A stretch of DNA of 64,000 nucleotides from Nocardia albiluteola (GTDB lineage: Bacteria > Actinomycetota > Actinomycetes > Mycobacteriales > Mycobacteriaceae), in the NCBI RefSeq assembly GCF_018860155.1, contig NZ_JAHKNI010000009.1, positions 124,001 to 188,000 of the forward strand, in the 5' to 3' direction. Below, in pieces: positions 51,925-60,244 of this stretch. Under the pieces are notes generated by a model. It saw nothing but the letters and a program-made list of their open reading frames with translations, was not told the origin of the DNA and made no database searches. Both the position numbers and the translations under genes were made by a program. Positions within the stretch are counted from its first letter, which is position 1; each line of letters starts with the position of its first letter.

Positions 51925-53796
51925 ATGCTGGAACAGAATTCGCCCGGTCACACCGAGCCCATGGCCCTGCCCGGTTATGCGGAGCCGGCGGAGTCGGTGG
52001 CCGTGCCTGGACATGTCGAGTCGATGGCGTTGCCCGATTGCGCGGAGCCGATTGCCCTGTCCGGCAGGGCCGAGGTGGTGGTCCTGCCCGACCAGGCCAC
52101 GCCGATGGCCTTGCCCAGCGACACAGATCCGCTGCCCGAGGCGCTGTCCGAGCCGGTGGCCCTGTCCGGCGGGCTCGACTCGCTGACCATGCAGGACGAC
52201 GGTCCGCCGCTGCTTCCGTTGCCCAGCAGGGGAAGTCGGCACGTCGAGCTGATTCTGGACGGCGATTCGCTCCGTTGGCGGGACATTGTCGCTGTGCTGG
52301 AGGCGGATTCGGTGGAGGCCCGGCTCGCGGAGTCGGCGCGGGAGGTGATGGCGCGGGCGCGGGCGGGCGCGGTCGGCGAGTTGCTGCGGGCGGACGGGCC
52401 CCGGGTGTACGGCTGGAATCAGGCGCTGGGGCCATTGAAGGATCGGGCGCTGGCGGACTCGGAGCAGCGGCAGTTCCAGATCAACATCTTGCGCTCGCAT
52501 GCCGCCGGGGTCGGTGAGCATCTGTCCGCGCCGATCGCCCGGCTCGCATTGATCCTGCGCGCCAACGCTCTTGCCCGCGGCACGGCCGGCGTGCGGCCGG
52601 AGGTGGTGGACCGGATGCTGGCGGTGCTCAATGCCGGAATCGTGCCGTTGATGCCGGAGGTCGGATCGCTGGGGACCGGCGACCTGCAGCCGATGGCGGC
52701 GGCCGGACTGTTGTTGATCGGCGACCGGGTGCCCGCCGCCGATCCGACCGGGGTCACCACGGCGCCGGAGGCGTTGCGGCGCGCGAAACTCGCCGTGCGG
52801 TTCGATCTCGAAGCGGGAGAGGCGTTGTCGTTGATCAGTGGCAGTGCGGTGCTGTGCGCCTGCTACGCGGCGGCGGTGCGCAGGTCCGGGTACCAGTTCG
52901 ACACCTTCATGGCCGCGTTCGCGATGTTCTGCGAGGCGACCCGGGCCGAGCGGCAGGCCTTCGATCCGCGCATGCACGCCGAACGGCGCATACCGCAGGA
53001 GGCCGTGGCCAATGCGCGTATCCTGGCGCTGGTCTCGGGCAGCGAGTGGATGACCCGGCAGGGCAGGGCCCGCCTCGGCGAAATATGCCCGCGCATACAG
53101 GATTCCACCTCGGTGCGCTCGACGCCGCACAAGGCCGCGAGCATGTTGCGCACCATCGAGGAGGCCAAGCGGCAGCTGGTCTGGGAGGCGAATGCGTCGA
53201 CCTCGAACCCGCTGGTGCTCGAGAATGCCGACGGCTGTTTCGAATTCGTGACCGGCGGCAATTGGGACTGCAGCCTGCTGGGCCATTCGGCGCACATGCT
53301 CAACGTCCATGTCACCGATATCGCGGTGCTGGCCAAGGATTTATCGGGCCGTCTCGGCAACGACCTGTGGAGCTACGGGCTGCCCACGAGCCTGTCCGGC
53401 GGCAAGGTCGGCCTGAATTCGGGCATGACGCTGGTGCATGCGGTGGGCGCGTCGCTGATCCCGGAGATGCATGCGCGCTCGACACCGGTAAGCTCACTGT
53501 CCTTTCCGATCAAGGGCGGGCAGGAGGATCACAACACCATGGCGATGGCCTCGGTCCGGAATCTGGTCTCGAACCTGGACCGGTTCGACGTGGTGCTGGG
53601 TGTGCTGGTGCTGATGGCCGCGCAGGGTATCGATCTCATCGCCGACCGAATGCGCGGCCTGCGGCTGGGGCGTGGCACCGCGCGGGCGCACGCGGTGGTT
53701 CGCGGTGTCGTCGAACCTCTTGCGGACGACCGCTATATGACGGACGACATGGAGAAGGTGACTGCCTTGGTGCGGTCCGGGCTCGTCACCGGGTGA
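51925..53796 (+). CDS. HAL/PAL-superfamily lyase lacking MIO, probable ergothionase-type enzyme
   Basis: A 623-residue member of the histidine ammonia-lyase fold. After a ~100-residue repeat extension the family core begins: YGWNQALGPLKD (Tyr162 region, equivalent of YGxNTGFG), NILRSHAAGVGE, LNAGIVPLMPEVGSLGTGDLQPMAAAGLLLIGD, NASTSNPLVLENADGCFEFVTGGNW and a late PVSSLSFPIKGGQEDHNTMA with the Gln-Glu-Asp-His-Asn loop. In true HAL the loop is GASGDL; here it is G250-T251-G252-D253-L254, one residue shorter and without Ala-Ser-Gly, so no MIO cofactor can form. An elimination from a better leaving group (trimethylamine of ergothioneine or its S-methyl form) fits. GGAAGG lies upstream of the ATG. 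Confidence 0.85.
   Translation: MLEQNSPGHTEPMALPGYAEPAESVAVPGHVESMALPDCAEPIALSGRAEVVVLPDQATPMALPSDTDPLPEALSEPVALSGGLDSLTMQDDGPPLLPLPSRGSRHVELILDGDSLRWRDIVAVLEADSVEARLAESAREVMARARAGAVGELLRADGPRVYGWNQALGPLKDRALADSEQRQFQINILRSHAAGVGEHLSAPIARLALILRANALARGTAGVRPEVVDRMLAVLNAGIVPLMPEVGSLGTGDLQPMAAAGLLLIGDRVPAADPTGVTTAPEALRRAKLAVRFDLEAGEALSLISGSAVLCACYAAAVRRSGYQFDTFMAAFAMFCEATRAERQAFDPRMHAERRIPQEAVANARILALVSGSEWMTRQGRARLGEICPRIQDSTSVRSTPHKAASMLRTIEEAKRQLVWEANASTSNPLVLENADGCFEFVTGGNWDCSLLGHSAHMLNVHVTDIAVLAKDLSGRLGNDLWSYGLPTSLSGGKVGLNSGMTLVHAVGASLIPEMHARSTPVSSLSFPIKGGQEDHNTMAMASVRNLVSNLDRFDVVLGVLVLMAAQGIDLIADRMRGLRLGRGTARAHAVVRGVVEPLADDRYMTDDMEKVTALVRSGLVTG
51955..52176 (+). repeat. nonapeptide (27-bp) repeat in the lyase N terminus
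   Basis: About eight degenerate copies of EPMALPGYA, for example ESVAVPGHV, ESMALPDCA, EPIALSGRA, EVVVLPDQA, TPMALPSDT and EPVALSGGL, covering residues 11-84, with two irregular spacers (EPA and part of DPLPEALS). At the DNA level the unit is 27 bp with many synonymous and non-synonymous differences. The extension precedes the conserved lyase fold and has no catalytic motif. Confidence 0.75.
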
Positions 53797-53942
53797 CCTC
53801 TGTAACCGCGGCGAGGTAGCGATCGTGTAATCAGCTTCATGGCGGATGTTTTCGTGCTCTCCGGCGCCGGCATCTGTCCGAAAGGACTGTTAGGTTCGGG
53901 TTTCGGCGCCACTACGGCGTCTCGTCGATCGTGAGAGAGAGC

Positions 53943-54368
53943 ATGCGACTCCGTCTGAAGTACGCACCCGAACCCGCCAACGCCGCCCGCTTCGCGGCAG
54001 ATATCGCCGCGGCCGCCGCGAACGTCAGCGGCGTCGAACTCGATTACACCCCCGACAGCCTCGGCCACGTCGACGAGATCATCGAGGGCTTCCGATCGGA
54101 CGGACTGAGCAGCGACCAGGTTGCGGAGACCCTCTTCGGCTTCGGCTGCTATGTCGGTGAGGTCCTGAGACACAACGCCGACGGCGTCTGGCGGCCGACC
54201 ACGGAGCAGGAAGAGGATATCTTCGGCTTCCCGATGGTGATGGAGCTACCCACCGGCATGGTCTGCAACCCGATCGGCAAGGCATTCAAACGCCTGGACC
54301 ACGGCCCCGAGGAAAGCGTGCCGTACTTCTACCACGTCTTCACCAGCGAGCGGCCGGGCGAAGTGTAG
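53943..54368 (+). CDS. hypothetical protein
   Basis: A 141-residue protein of unknown function. It has an Ala-rich helix (PANAARFAADIAAAAANVSGVELDYTP), then HVDEIIEGFRSDGLSSDQVAETLFGFGCYVGEVLRHNADG and a strand-rich C terminus ending YFYHVFTSERPGEV. The pattern of a helix pair with GFGCYVGEVL resembles small DUF proteins of actinobacteria that I cannot name. Amphipathic helices and codon use support it as a real gene. Its start follows a purine-rich GAGAGAG stretch. Confidence 0.6.
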   Translation: MRLRLKYAPEPANAARFAADIAAAAANVSGVELDYTPDSLGHVDEIIEGFRSDGLSSDQVAETLFGFGCYVGEVLRHNADGVWRPTTEQEEDIFGFPMVMELPTGMVCNPIGKAFKRLDHGPEESVPYFYHVFTSERPGEV

Positions 54369-54448
54369 GGCCGAGCCTGTCGGATGATTGCCCGCGGCGC
54401 ACCGTCGGTCGCGAATGTGCGGCTGGGTGTGTCGGGGTAGCGTGAGCC

Positions 54449-55123
54449 GTGCCGGAATTCGAGGAAGAACGCGCGGCGGTGGCTGCGGCTGCACGGAGGC
54501 TTGCGGAGGCCGGGCTGTTGATCAGGACCGCGGGGAATGTGAGCCTGCGGGTGTCCGGCGGTTGTGTGGCGGTGACCGCTACGGGGATTCGGCTTGCCGA
54601 GGCGCGGGCCGAGCATGTGACGATCGTCGATGGGGACGGGCGGGTGGTTGCGGGGGAGTTCGCGCCGACGTCCGAGTTGGAACTGCACCTGGGCGTTTAC
54701 GCGAACCATGAAGCCGCCGCCGTGGTGCACACCCATTCGGTGCAGGCGACCGCGTTGGGGCTGGTGGTCGACGAGGTTCCGGTGGTGCATTATCAGCAGT
54801 TGCCGTTGGGCGGCGCGATACCGGTGGCTCCGTTCGCCGCCTTCGGTACCGCCGAGCTCGCGCGGAATGTGCTTACCGCGCTGAGGGCCAAGCGTGCGGC
54901 GCTCATGGCCAATCATGGCGCTGTTGCGCTCGGTTCGGATCTGGACGATGCGGTGGAGAACATTCTGCTGGTCGAGTGGATCTGTGAAATCTATCGGACC
55001 GCAGCAAGTCTCGGGCCGGTCCGCGCATTGGATCCTGACCAACAACGGGCCGCGCTGGAGGCGGCGGCGCGGCGCGACTACGGGACGCCGAAGCGGCTCG
55101 ACGGGCGGCCGGTCGAGCGCTGA
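54449..55123 (+). CDS. class II aldolase/adducin family protein
   Basis: A 224-residue zinc aldolase-type protein. Zn ligands are His94 and His96 in VVHTHSVQA and His156 in LMANHGAVAL, with the catalytic acid Glu76 in APTSELELH, all matching the fuculose-1-phosphate aldolase layout; TAGNVSLRV near the N terminus binds phosphate in family members. Could act as an aldolase or as a decarboxylase/dehydratase of methylthioribulose type. GTG start. It is co-directional with an acyl-CoA ligase downstream. Confidence 0.83.
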   Translation: MPEFEEERAAVAAAARRLAEAGLLIRTAGNVSLRVSGGCVAVTATGIRLAEARAEHVTIVDGDGRVVAGEFAPTSELELHLGVYANHEAAAVVHTHSVQATALGLVVDEVPVVHYQQLPLGGAIPVAPFAAFGTAELARNVLTALRAKRAALMANHGAVALGSDLDDAVENILLVEWICEIYRTAASLGPVRALDPDQQRAALEAAARRDYGTPKRLDGRPVER

Positions 55124-55243
55124 GATGCTGTGCGCATCCGCATATGGTCGCTGGATCCGATGAGCGGTGAAAATGCGGACAGGGTGTGGGTGGGTGGCGA
55201 ATACTCGGGCCAGGATGATCAACGCGGGAAGTGGGATTGGGCG

Positions 55244-56824
55244 ATGAACGACGGTGACGCGGCGCTGGATGCGGTGATCGGTCGAGCTAGGGGGCAGGCG
55301 CTGAGCGATATTCCGCGGCGCACCGCACGGCGGTTCCCGGACAAGCTCGCGCTCGTCGACGGCGACACCCGGCTCAGCTTTGCCGAATTCGACGCGATCG
55401 TCGATCGCGTCGCCACCGCGTTGGCCGAGGCCGGGCTCGAGCGCGGGGAGCGGCTCGCGATTCTGGCGCACAACTGCTGGCAGTATCCGGTGCTGGTCTT
55501 CGCGGCGGCGCGGCTGGGCGTGGTGGTTGTGCCGATCAACTTCATGCTGGGGGCGTCCGAGATTGCCTACATTCTCGACCACGGCCGGGTGGCGGCATTG
55601 GTGGCCGAGGATGCGCTCGCTGCGACGGGGGAGGAGGCGCAGCGGCTGTCGCAGGCGAAGATTCGGGTTCGCGCGGTGATCGGTGCGGCGCGGACGGGAT
55701 GGGAAGAGATTCGGACCTGGCTGAAGCAGGTGCCGAAGCCGTTGCCGGACATCGTGATAGAGGATGACGAGGTGCTGCGCCTGATGTACACCAGCGGCAC
55801 GGAATCGCGGCCCAAGGGTGCGATGCTCTCCAGCCGCAGCCTGATGTGGCAGTACGTGAGCATCCTGGCGGACGGTGGTATGGACGGGCACGACATCGAG
55901 GTGCACGCGCTGCCGCTGTATCACTGTGCGCAGCTGGACTGCTTCCTGATTCCGGACATCTATCTGGGCTCGACCAGCATCATCCTGCAGCGGCCCGATC
56001 CGGGGGAGATCCTGGCGGCCATCGAACGCGAGCGCGCCACCAAACTCTTCGCGCCCCCGACGGTCTGGATCGCCCTGCTGCGCTCTCCGCACTTCGCCAC
56101 CACCGATCTGTCCAGCCTGCGCAAGGGCTACTACGGCGCCTCCGCGATGCCACGCGAGGTGCTACTCGAACTGCAGGAACGACTTCCACAGGTCCGCCTG
56201 TGGAACTTCTACGGCCAGACCGAGATGGCGCCCATGGCCACTGTGCTGCAGCCGGAAGACCAGCTGACACATGCGGGTTCGGCCGGGCGGGCCGCGCTCA
56301 ATGCCGAGACGCTGGTGGTCGACGACGAGGATCGTCCGTTGGACGCCGGCGTGATCGGCGAGATCGTCCATCGCAGCCCGCACGCGATGTCCGGCTATCT
56401 CAACGATCCGGACCGGACGGCGGCCGCGTTCCGCAACAGCTGGTTCCACTCCGGCGACCTCGGATATCTCGACGACGACGGCTACCTGTACGTGGTGGAC
56501 CGCAAGAAGGACATGATCAAGACTGGTGGCGAGAACGTCGCCAGCCGCGAGGTCGAGGAGACCCTCTACGAACACGAGGGCATCGCCGAAACCGCGGTTT
56601 TCGGTGTGCCGCACCCGACCTGGATCGAGGCCGTCGTCGCCGCGGTGGTGCCCAAGGACGGCGTCGACCTGGCACCCGACGCGGTCATCGCCTTCTGCCG
56701 CGAGCGGCTGGCCGGATACAAGACACCGAAGTACGTCGTCATCGTGGGGGAGCTGCCCAAGAACCCGAGCGGGAAGCTGCTCAAACGAGAACTGCGCGAA
56801 CGGTTCTCGAATCTCGGGGCGTGA
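55244..56824 (+). CDS. AMP-forming acyl-CoA ligase
   Basis: A 526-residue ANL enzyme. P-loop LMYTSGTESRPKGAML has Glu where most have Thr-Gly (SGTES for SGTTG), followed by NFYGQTEM, WFHSGDLGYLDDDGYLYVVDRKKDMIKTGGENV and the catalytic lysine motif PKNPSGKLLKREL near the C terminus. All other key residues are intact, so it is probably active. An upstream ATG at 55160 would add 28 residues; the ATG at 55244 gives a normal family start. Substrate unknown; long- or medium-chain acid likely. Confidence 0.85.
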   Translation: MNDGDAALDAVIGRARGQALSDIPRRTARRFPDKLALVDGDTRLSFAEFDAIVDRVATALAEAGLERGERLAILAHNCWQYPVLVFAAARLGVVVVPINFMLGASEIAYILDHGRVAALVAEDALAATGEEAQRLSQAKIRVRAVIGAARTGWEEIRTWLKQVPKPLPDIVIEDDEVLRLMYTSGTESRPKGAMLSSRSLMWQYVSILADGGMDGHDIEVHALPLYHCAQLDCFLIPDIYLGSTSIILQRPDPGEILAAIERERATKLFAPPTVWIALLRSPHFATTDLSSLRKGYYGASAMPREVLLELQERLPQVRLWNFYGQTEMAPMATVLQPEDQLTHAGSAGRAALNAETLVVDDEDRPLDAGVIGEIVHRSPHAMSGYLNDPDRTAAAFRNSWFHSGDLGYLDDDGYLYVVDRKKDMIKTGGENVASREVEETLYEHEGIAETAVFGVPHPTWIEAVVAAVVPKDGVDLAPDAVIAFCRERLAGYKTPKYVVIVGELPKNPSGKLLKRELRERFSNLGA

Positions 56825-56860
56825 GGTTGTCCCGGTTGGCCGCGCGTCTCGGTTGGCGGG

Positions 56861-58957
56861 TCAGGAGCCGGGAGGGGCGACGAGGCTGCGCATGAGTTCC
56901 TCGGCCTCACGGATTCTCTCCGCGTGAGTCTCCTTGCGACGTGCTCGGAAGTCGCTGCTGCCGCCCGCGATCGACGATGCCGAATTCTGCTGCGTCGGCT
57001 CGCCTTCCGTCTCATCGAGCTCGACCAGCTCGATGTTGGTGAGGAAGGTGACGATCTCCGGGCGGGTATCGGGCGCTGACACGATGCCGCGCAGCAGTCG
57101 GGTCGGAAATCCGCAGAAGTACCGCACCCCGTGGTATTCGTCGACGGTGCCGAGATAAATCGAGTCGAGGCTGGGAAAGGACTCCGCATCGAGCACTTCG
57201 GGCGGCAGCACGCTGCGCAAGCTTCTTCGGCGGGCGTTCCAGCAGTCCTGCTCGAGGTCGAGCTCGAGAAGCCGGATGGCCGCATCGGAGGTAGCCAGCT
57301 CGATCAGTCCATCGTCCCCGATGATGTTGTCGTACAGGTCGAGATTCCACAGCTGCGGCAATGCCGGCCAGGAGGCCAGGGCCGCCGCGCCGCGCGACCC
57401 GACGCTGTTGTAGGCCAGCGACACGCTGCTCAGCTCGGGAGCCGTTGTGCCCGTCAGGATTTCGATATCGTCGTCGTCGACTCCGCATTCGGCGAGGTGC
57501 AAGGTTCGCAGTGTGCGCCACACGGCGGAGGTGCGGATGGTGCCGGGCCAGCGCCCCAGGGGATTCCGGGACAGGTCCAGGGTCTCGAGGTGCTGGAGGA
57601 GTTCCGAGCACAGCAGTGCGGTGAGCCCGTCCACGCTCAGTCCCGTGGCCGCCACGTTGAGGTACCTCAGATTCGCGGCATTGTCCGACCCTGCCCAGGC
57701 CGCGACTCCTCGATCGCCGATCGGCTGCACCGTGTGGTGACTGTAATACGGCGAACCGCCGCTGCTTCCGCTGAGGTCGAGGTGCTCCAGTGCCGGCATC
57801 GCGACCTGGGTCGCCAGGTGTCGTGCGCCCCTTTCGCCGAGCAGGTTACGGTGCAGATCGAGGTGGCGCAGCCGCGGAAGTTCGCCCGCCCCGGACAATG
57901 TCGTCGCGATCGCGTCGGTGGCGGCAAGATCGACGAGCACCAGCTTCTCGATGCGGTCGCCGCTGATTCCGCCGAGGACGTGTGCGATTTCTGTGTCGCC
58001 GAGCGGCAGATGCGCGAGGTGGAACTCGGTGAGCCGCTGTAGTACGCCGCTCGCGACGAGGGAGTTCGACCCGCGAGCGCCCAATCCTTTCCGGAATCCG
58101 TGATCGTTGGTTCCGAGTACCGTCAGGCTACGAAGATTCGTCAGGTCGGCGTGCGCGAAAAAGGTCTCGCAGGCCTCGTCGTCTTCGGCGACGATAGTGT
58201 CGGCCTGTGGTATCGGCCACGGCCCCTCCCCGTTCTGACTGCTGCAGAATCGGATCCCCAGCCGCTCCAGCCGGGCGGGGCCGGCGCAGTCGGCGAGTTC
58301 TCGCGCCTCACCGGGAGTGGTGACAATTGCGTCGGCCGAGCGCAGGTCCGGCACCAGGCCCGCACGGAGCAGGTGAATCAGATGCCGTGCCCGCATTTCG
58401 GCGTGCCGGACGAGCAAGGGCCGCCCTTCGGGCGGACGGAACAACGAGTCGCGCGACCACCCGGCGTGGGATCGGAGGTCTTTCAGGCTCAGCGACTCGA
58501 TTCGGGCGAGCGCATCGAGGTTCGCGATGTCGTCCAGTGAATCCTGGTCGTTGATGTTGAGCCGGAGTGCCCGCAGATTCTCCCAGAGGTCGAATCCGTC
58601 GACCAGCCTCTCGAGATCGTCGGACCCGAACCACCCGAGATCGATATGTGTCACGCCACGCACCTCCGGGTAGGAGCGTGGATCGGGCAGGACCAGATCG
58701 AGCATGCCGAGGCGGCCCGACGACACGGTCAACGACCGGACCAGCGACCACGTCGGCCTCGTGAAGTCGCCCTCGAGCTCGCGGAGCCACGACTCCGGCG
58801 CCTCCCGGACGGTATCCGGCCACGAGACGAGCCGCTCCTCGCACCAAGCGAGGAGATCCTCGGGATAGTCCGCCATGGCCAGCGTCGCACACAGCGATCG
58901 GAAGGCCAGCTTGCTGGGCGGGCCGTCCAGCAGCCGCTCGATCTCGGAATCGATCAT
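56861..58957 (-). CDS. leucine-rich-repeat protein
   Basis: A 698-residue protein. After an N-terminal helical part (residues 1-90) come about ten leucine-rich repeats, such as LRALRLNIND, LRHLDLHRNLLGERGARHLA, LEHLDLSGSS, LETLDLSRNPLG and LWNLDLYDNIIGDDGLIELA, of the ribonuclease-inhibitor type (~28 residues each). No signal peptide, membrane segment, nucleotide-binding or catalytic domain is visible, so it is a cytoplasmic binding scaffold. The C terminus is charged and disordered-looking. Such proteins are unusual in actinobacteria. Single gene; its downstream neighbour is the acyl-CoA ligase convergent at 36 bp. Confidence 0.75.
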   Translation of the reverse strand: MIDSEIERLLDGPPSKLAFRSLCATLAMADYPEDLLAWCEERLVSWPDTVREAPESWLRELEGDFTRPTWSLVRSLTVSSGRLGMLDLVLPDPRSYPEVRGVTHIDLGWFGSDDLERLVDGFDLWENLRALRLNINDQDSLDDIANLDALARIESLSLKDLRSHAGWSRDSLFRPPEGRPLLVRHAEMRARHLIHLLRAGLVPDLRSADAIVTTPGEARELADCAGPARLERLGIRFCSSQNGEGPWPIPQADTIVAEDDEACETFFAHADLTNLRSLTVLGTNDHGFRKGLGARGSNSLVASGVLQRLTEFHLAHLPLGDTEIAHVLGGISGDRIEKLVLVDLAATDAIATTLSGAGELPRLRHLDLHRNLLGERGARHLATQVAMPALEHLDLSGSSGGSPYYSHHTVQPIGDRGVAAWAGSDNAANLRYLNVAATGLSVDGLTALLCSELLQHLETLDLSRNPLGRWPGTIRTSAVWRTLRTLHLAECGVDDDDIEILTGTTAPELSSVSLAYNSVGSRGAAALASWPALPQLWNLDLYDNIIGDDGLIELATSDAAIRLLELDLEQDCWNARRRSLRSVLPPEVLDAESFPSLDSIYLGTVDEYHGVRYFCGFPTRLLRGIVSAPDTRPEIVTFLTNIELVELDETEGEPTQQNSASSIAGGSSDFRARRKETHAERIREAEELMRSLVAPPGS

Positions 58958-59055
58958 AATCGAAAGCTACCAACAACTTTCAATGCCGGTACCGATGCTC
59001 CTCGGGAATTGCCTTGATGCACTGTGGATGTCGTGGTCGGTGCCACTCCGGGGAT

Positions 59056-59568
59056 TCACCGAGAGCGCCACTCGGCCGGGCGGGCTTGTCCCAACGATGC
59101 GTCGGCTCCGGTGCCGATCGGTGAGGCACGAAGACCTGCTCGCATGTGCTCACCCACGGAGTCGATGAATTCGGCGACCTCGGCGTCGAAGCTGTTGGCG
59201 CCTTGGAGGTACTCGACGGTGAGACTGATCAGGTTTTGGCCGAGTCTGGTCGGTACGGAGAAGTCGGCCATAAGCTGATCGAAGTCCGCCTTGTTCTCCA
59301 CGCAGAGCGTGATGGCACGTACGTAGAAGGACAGGGCGACCGGCGCGTTCACCGTGGTCAGCATGACGTGGCAATGTTCGAGCCGGTCCCGGCCCAGGTT
59401 GAAGATCAACTGCGCGAAGCCACCGTTCTTCACCTGGTAGTCGAAGTCCGCGGCCAGGACGATGGTATAGAGCAGGTTGTGGTTCTCTTCGTCGAGATCC
59501 GGGTCGGTGTTGAGGAATTGGGCCGCGCTCTGGCCCATGTGCTGGAGCCGATCGTTGTACACACCCAC
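59056..59568 (-). CDS. DUF4375 (DMP19-like) protein
   Basis: A 170-residue protein with the conserved stretch ADFDYQVKNGGFAQLIFNLGRD (residues ~41-62), the hallmark of DUF4375 proteins, a family that includes the Neisseria DNA-mimic DMP19. Acidic residues dominate. In some lineages these proteins are found next to toxin or effector genes; here it follows the LRR gene on the same strand with a 98-bp gap. Function not established. Confidence 0.7.
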   Translation of the reverse strand: MGVYNDRLQHMGQSAAQFLNTDPDLDEENHNLLYTIVLAADFDYQVKNGGFAQLIFNLGRDRLEHCHVMLTTVNAPVALSFYVRAITLCVENKADFDQLMADFSVPTRLGQNLISLTVEYLQGANSFDAEVAEFIDSVGEHMRAGLRASPIGTGADASLGQARPAEWRSR

Positions 59569-59734
59569 GCCGCACAGCCTAGTGAGGGCAACGGTTGCCT
59601 ATGCCCCTTGTTGGGAAGTGGTATGGCTGTACCGGTATTCGCCGAACCGTTGTCCTCCGTACGTCTCGCGGATATCTACTGGTCAGTATGTATGCGCCGG
59701 AATCGCCTGCGGCGGTGCGGGGTACGGTGCTCGG

Positions 59735-60217
59735 GTGGAGGATCCGAATGATCGGGCTATCGAGTCCCGGCTGCGGGAGGCGGCGCCGGAGTGCTGGAAG
59801 TCGCTGTGGGCGGCCGCCGACGAATTACTCGCGGCCGAGTCCGGTCCCCATTCGGAATGGATTTTCATCGCCGGCCAGACGCCGTACCTGCGCTACAGCG
59901 ACGAGATGAACGCCCTGCTGCGGGCCCTGGCCGAAGCCGGTGTGCTGGTTGACTTCCCGTGGCGGCGGTGGGAGGGGCTGCGCCGGTACGAATGCGGCCA
60001 CGGGCTGGCCGAGGCCCCGGTCGCGGAATCGGTCCGGGTGCTGAGCGTCATGGCGAACTCGGAGCGCTTCGTCACCGGTACCATCGCGCACCTGTTCGAG
60101 GACGGCACGCTGGAGATCGCGCTGCAGCGCCTGCGAACCTGGCAGGACGAGCAGGCCGCCCCGCCGGGGGCGGCCGGCCGCAGGCGGAGCTGGCGCAGGT
60201 TCCTCGGCCGGTCGTAG
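59735..60217 (+). CDS. DUF6508-like protein
   Basis: A 160-residue protein starting at GTG. The central part, PYLRYSDEMNALLRALAEAGVLVDFPWRRWEG, and the closing ERFVTGTIAHLFEDGTLEIALQRLRTW resemble DUF6508 proteins (R-F-x-x-G-x-L/I-A-x-x-x-E-x-G near the C terminus). Function unknown. It is divergent from the DUF4375 gene and convergent with an acyl-CoA ligase. The last 20 residues are Arg-rich. Confidence 0.6.
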   Translation: MEDPNDRAIESRLREAAPECWKSLWAAADELLAAESGPHSEWIFIAGQTPYLRYSDEMNALLRALAEAGVLVDFPWRRWEGLRRYECGHGLAEAPVAESVRVLSVMANSERFVTGTIAHLFEDGTLEIALQRLRTWQDEQAAPPGAAGRRRSWRRFLGRS

Positions 60218-60244
60218 CCGCGCCCGCCGAACGGGTCGGCGGTG

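Noticed and set aside
47582..53310. Two long minus-strand open frames opposite the urocanase, DUF917, carbamoylase and lyase genes
   Set aside because: Same GC shadow effect; no recognisable motif, and the plus-strand proteins are full-length family members.
51925..53796. Calling the lyase hutH (histidine ammonia-lyase)
   Set aside because: The Ala-Ser-Gly MIO triad is absent and the neighbours are hydantoin-pathway genes, not hut genes.
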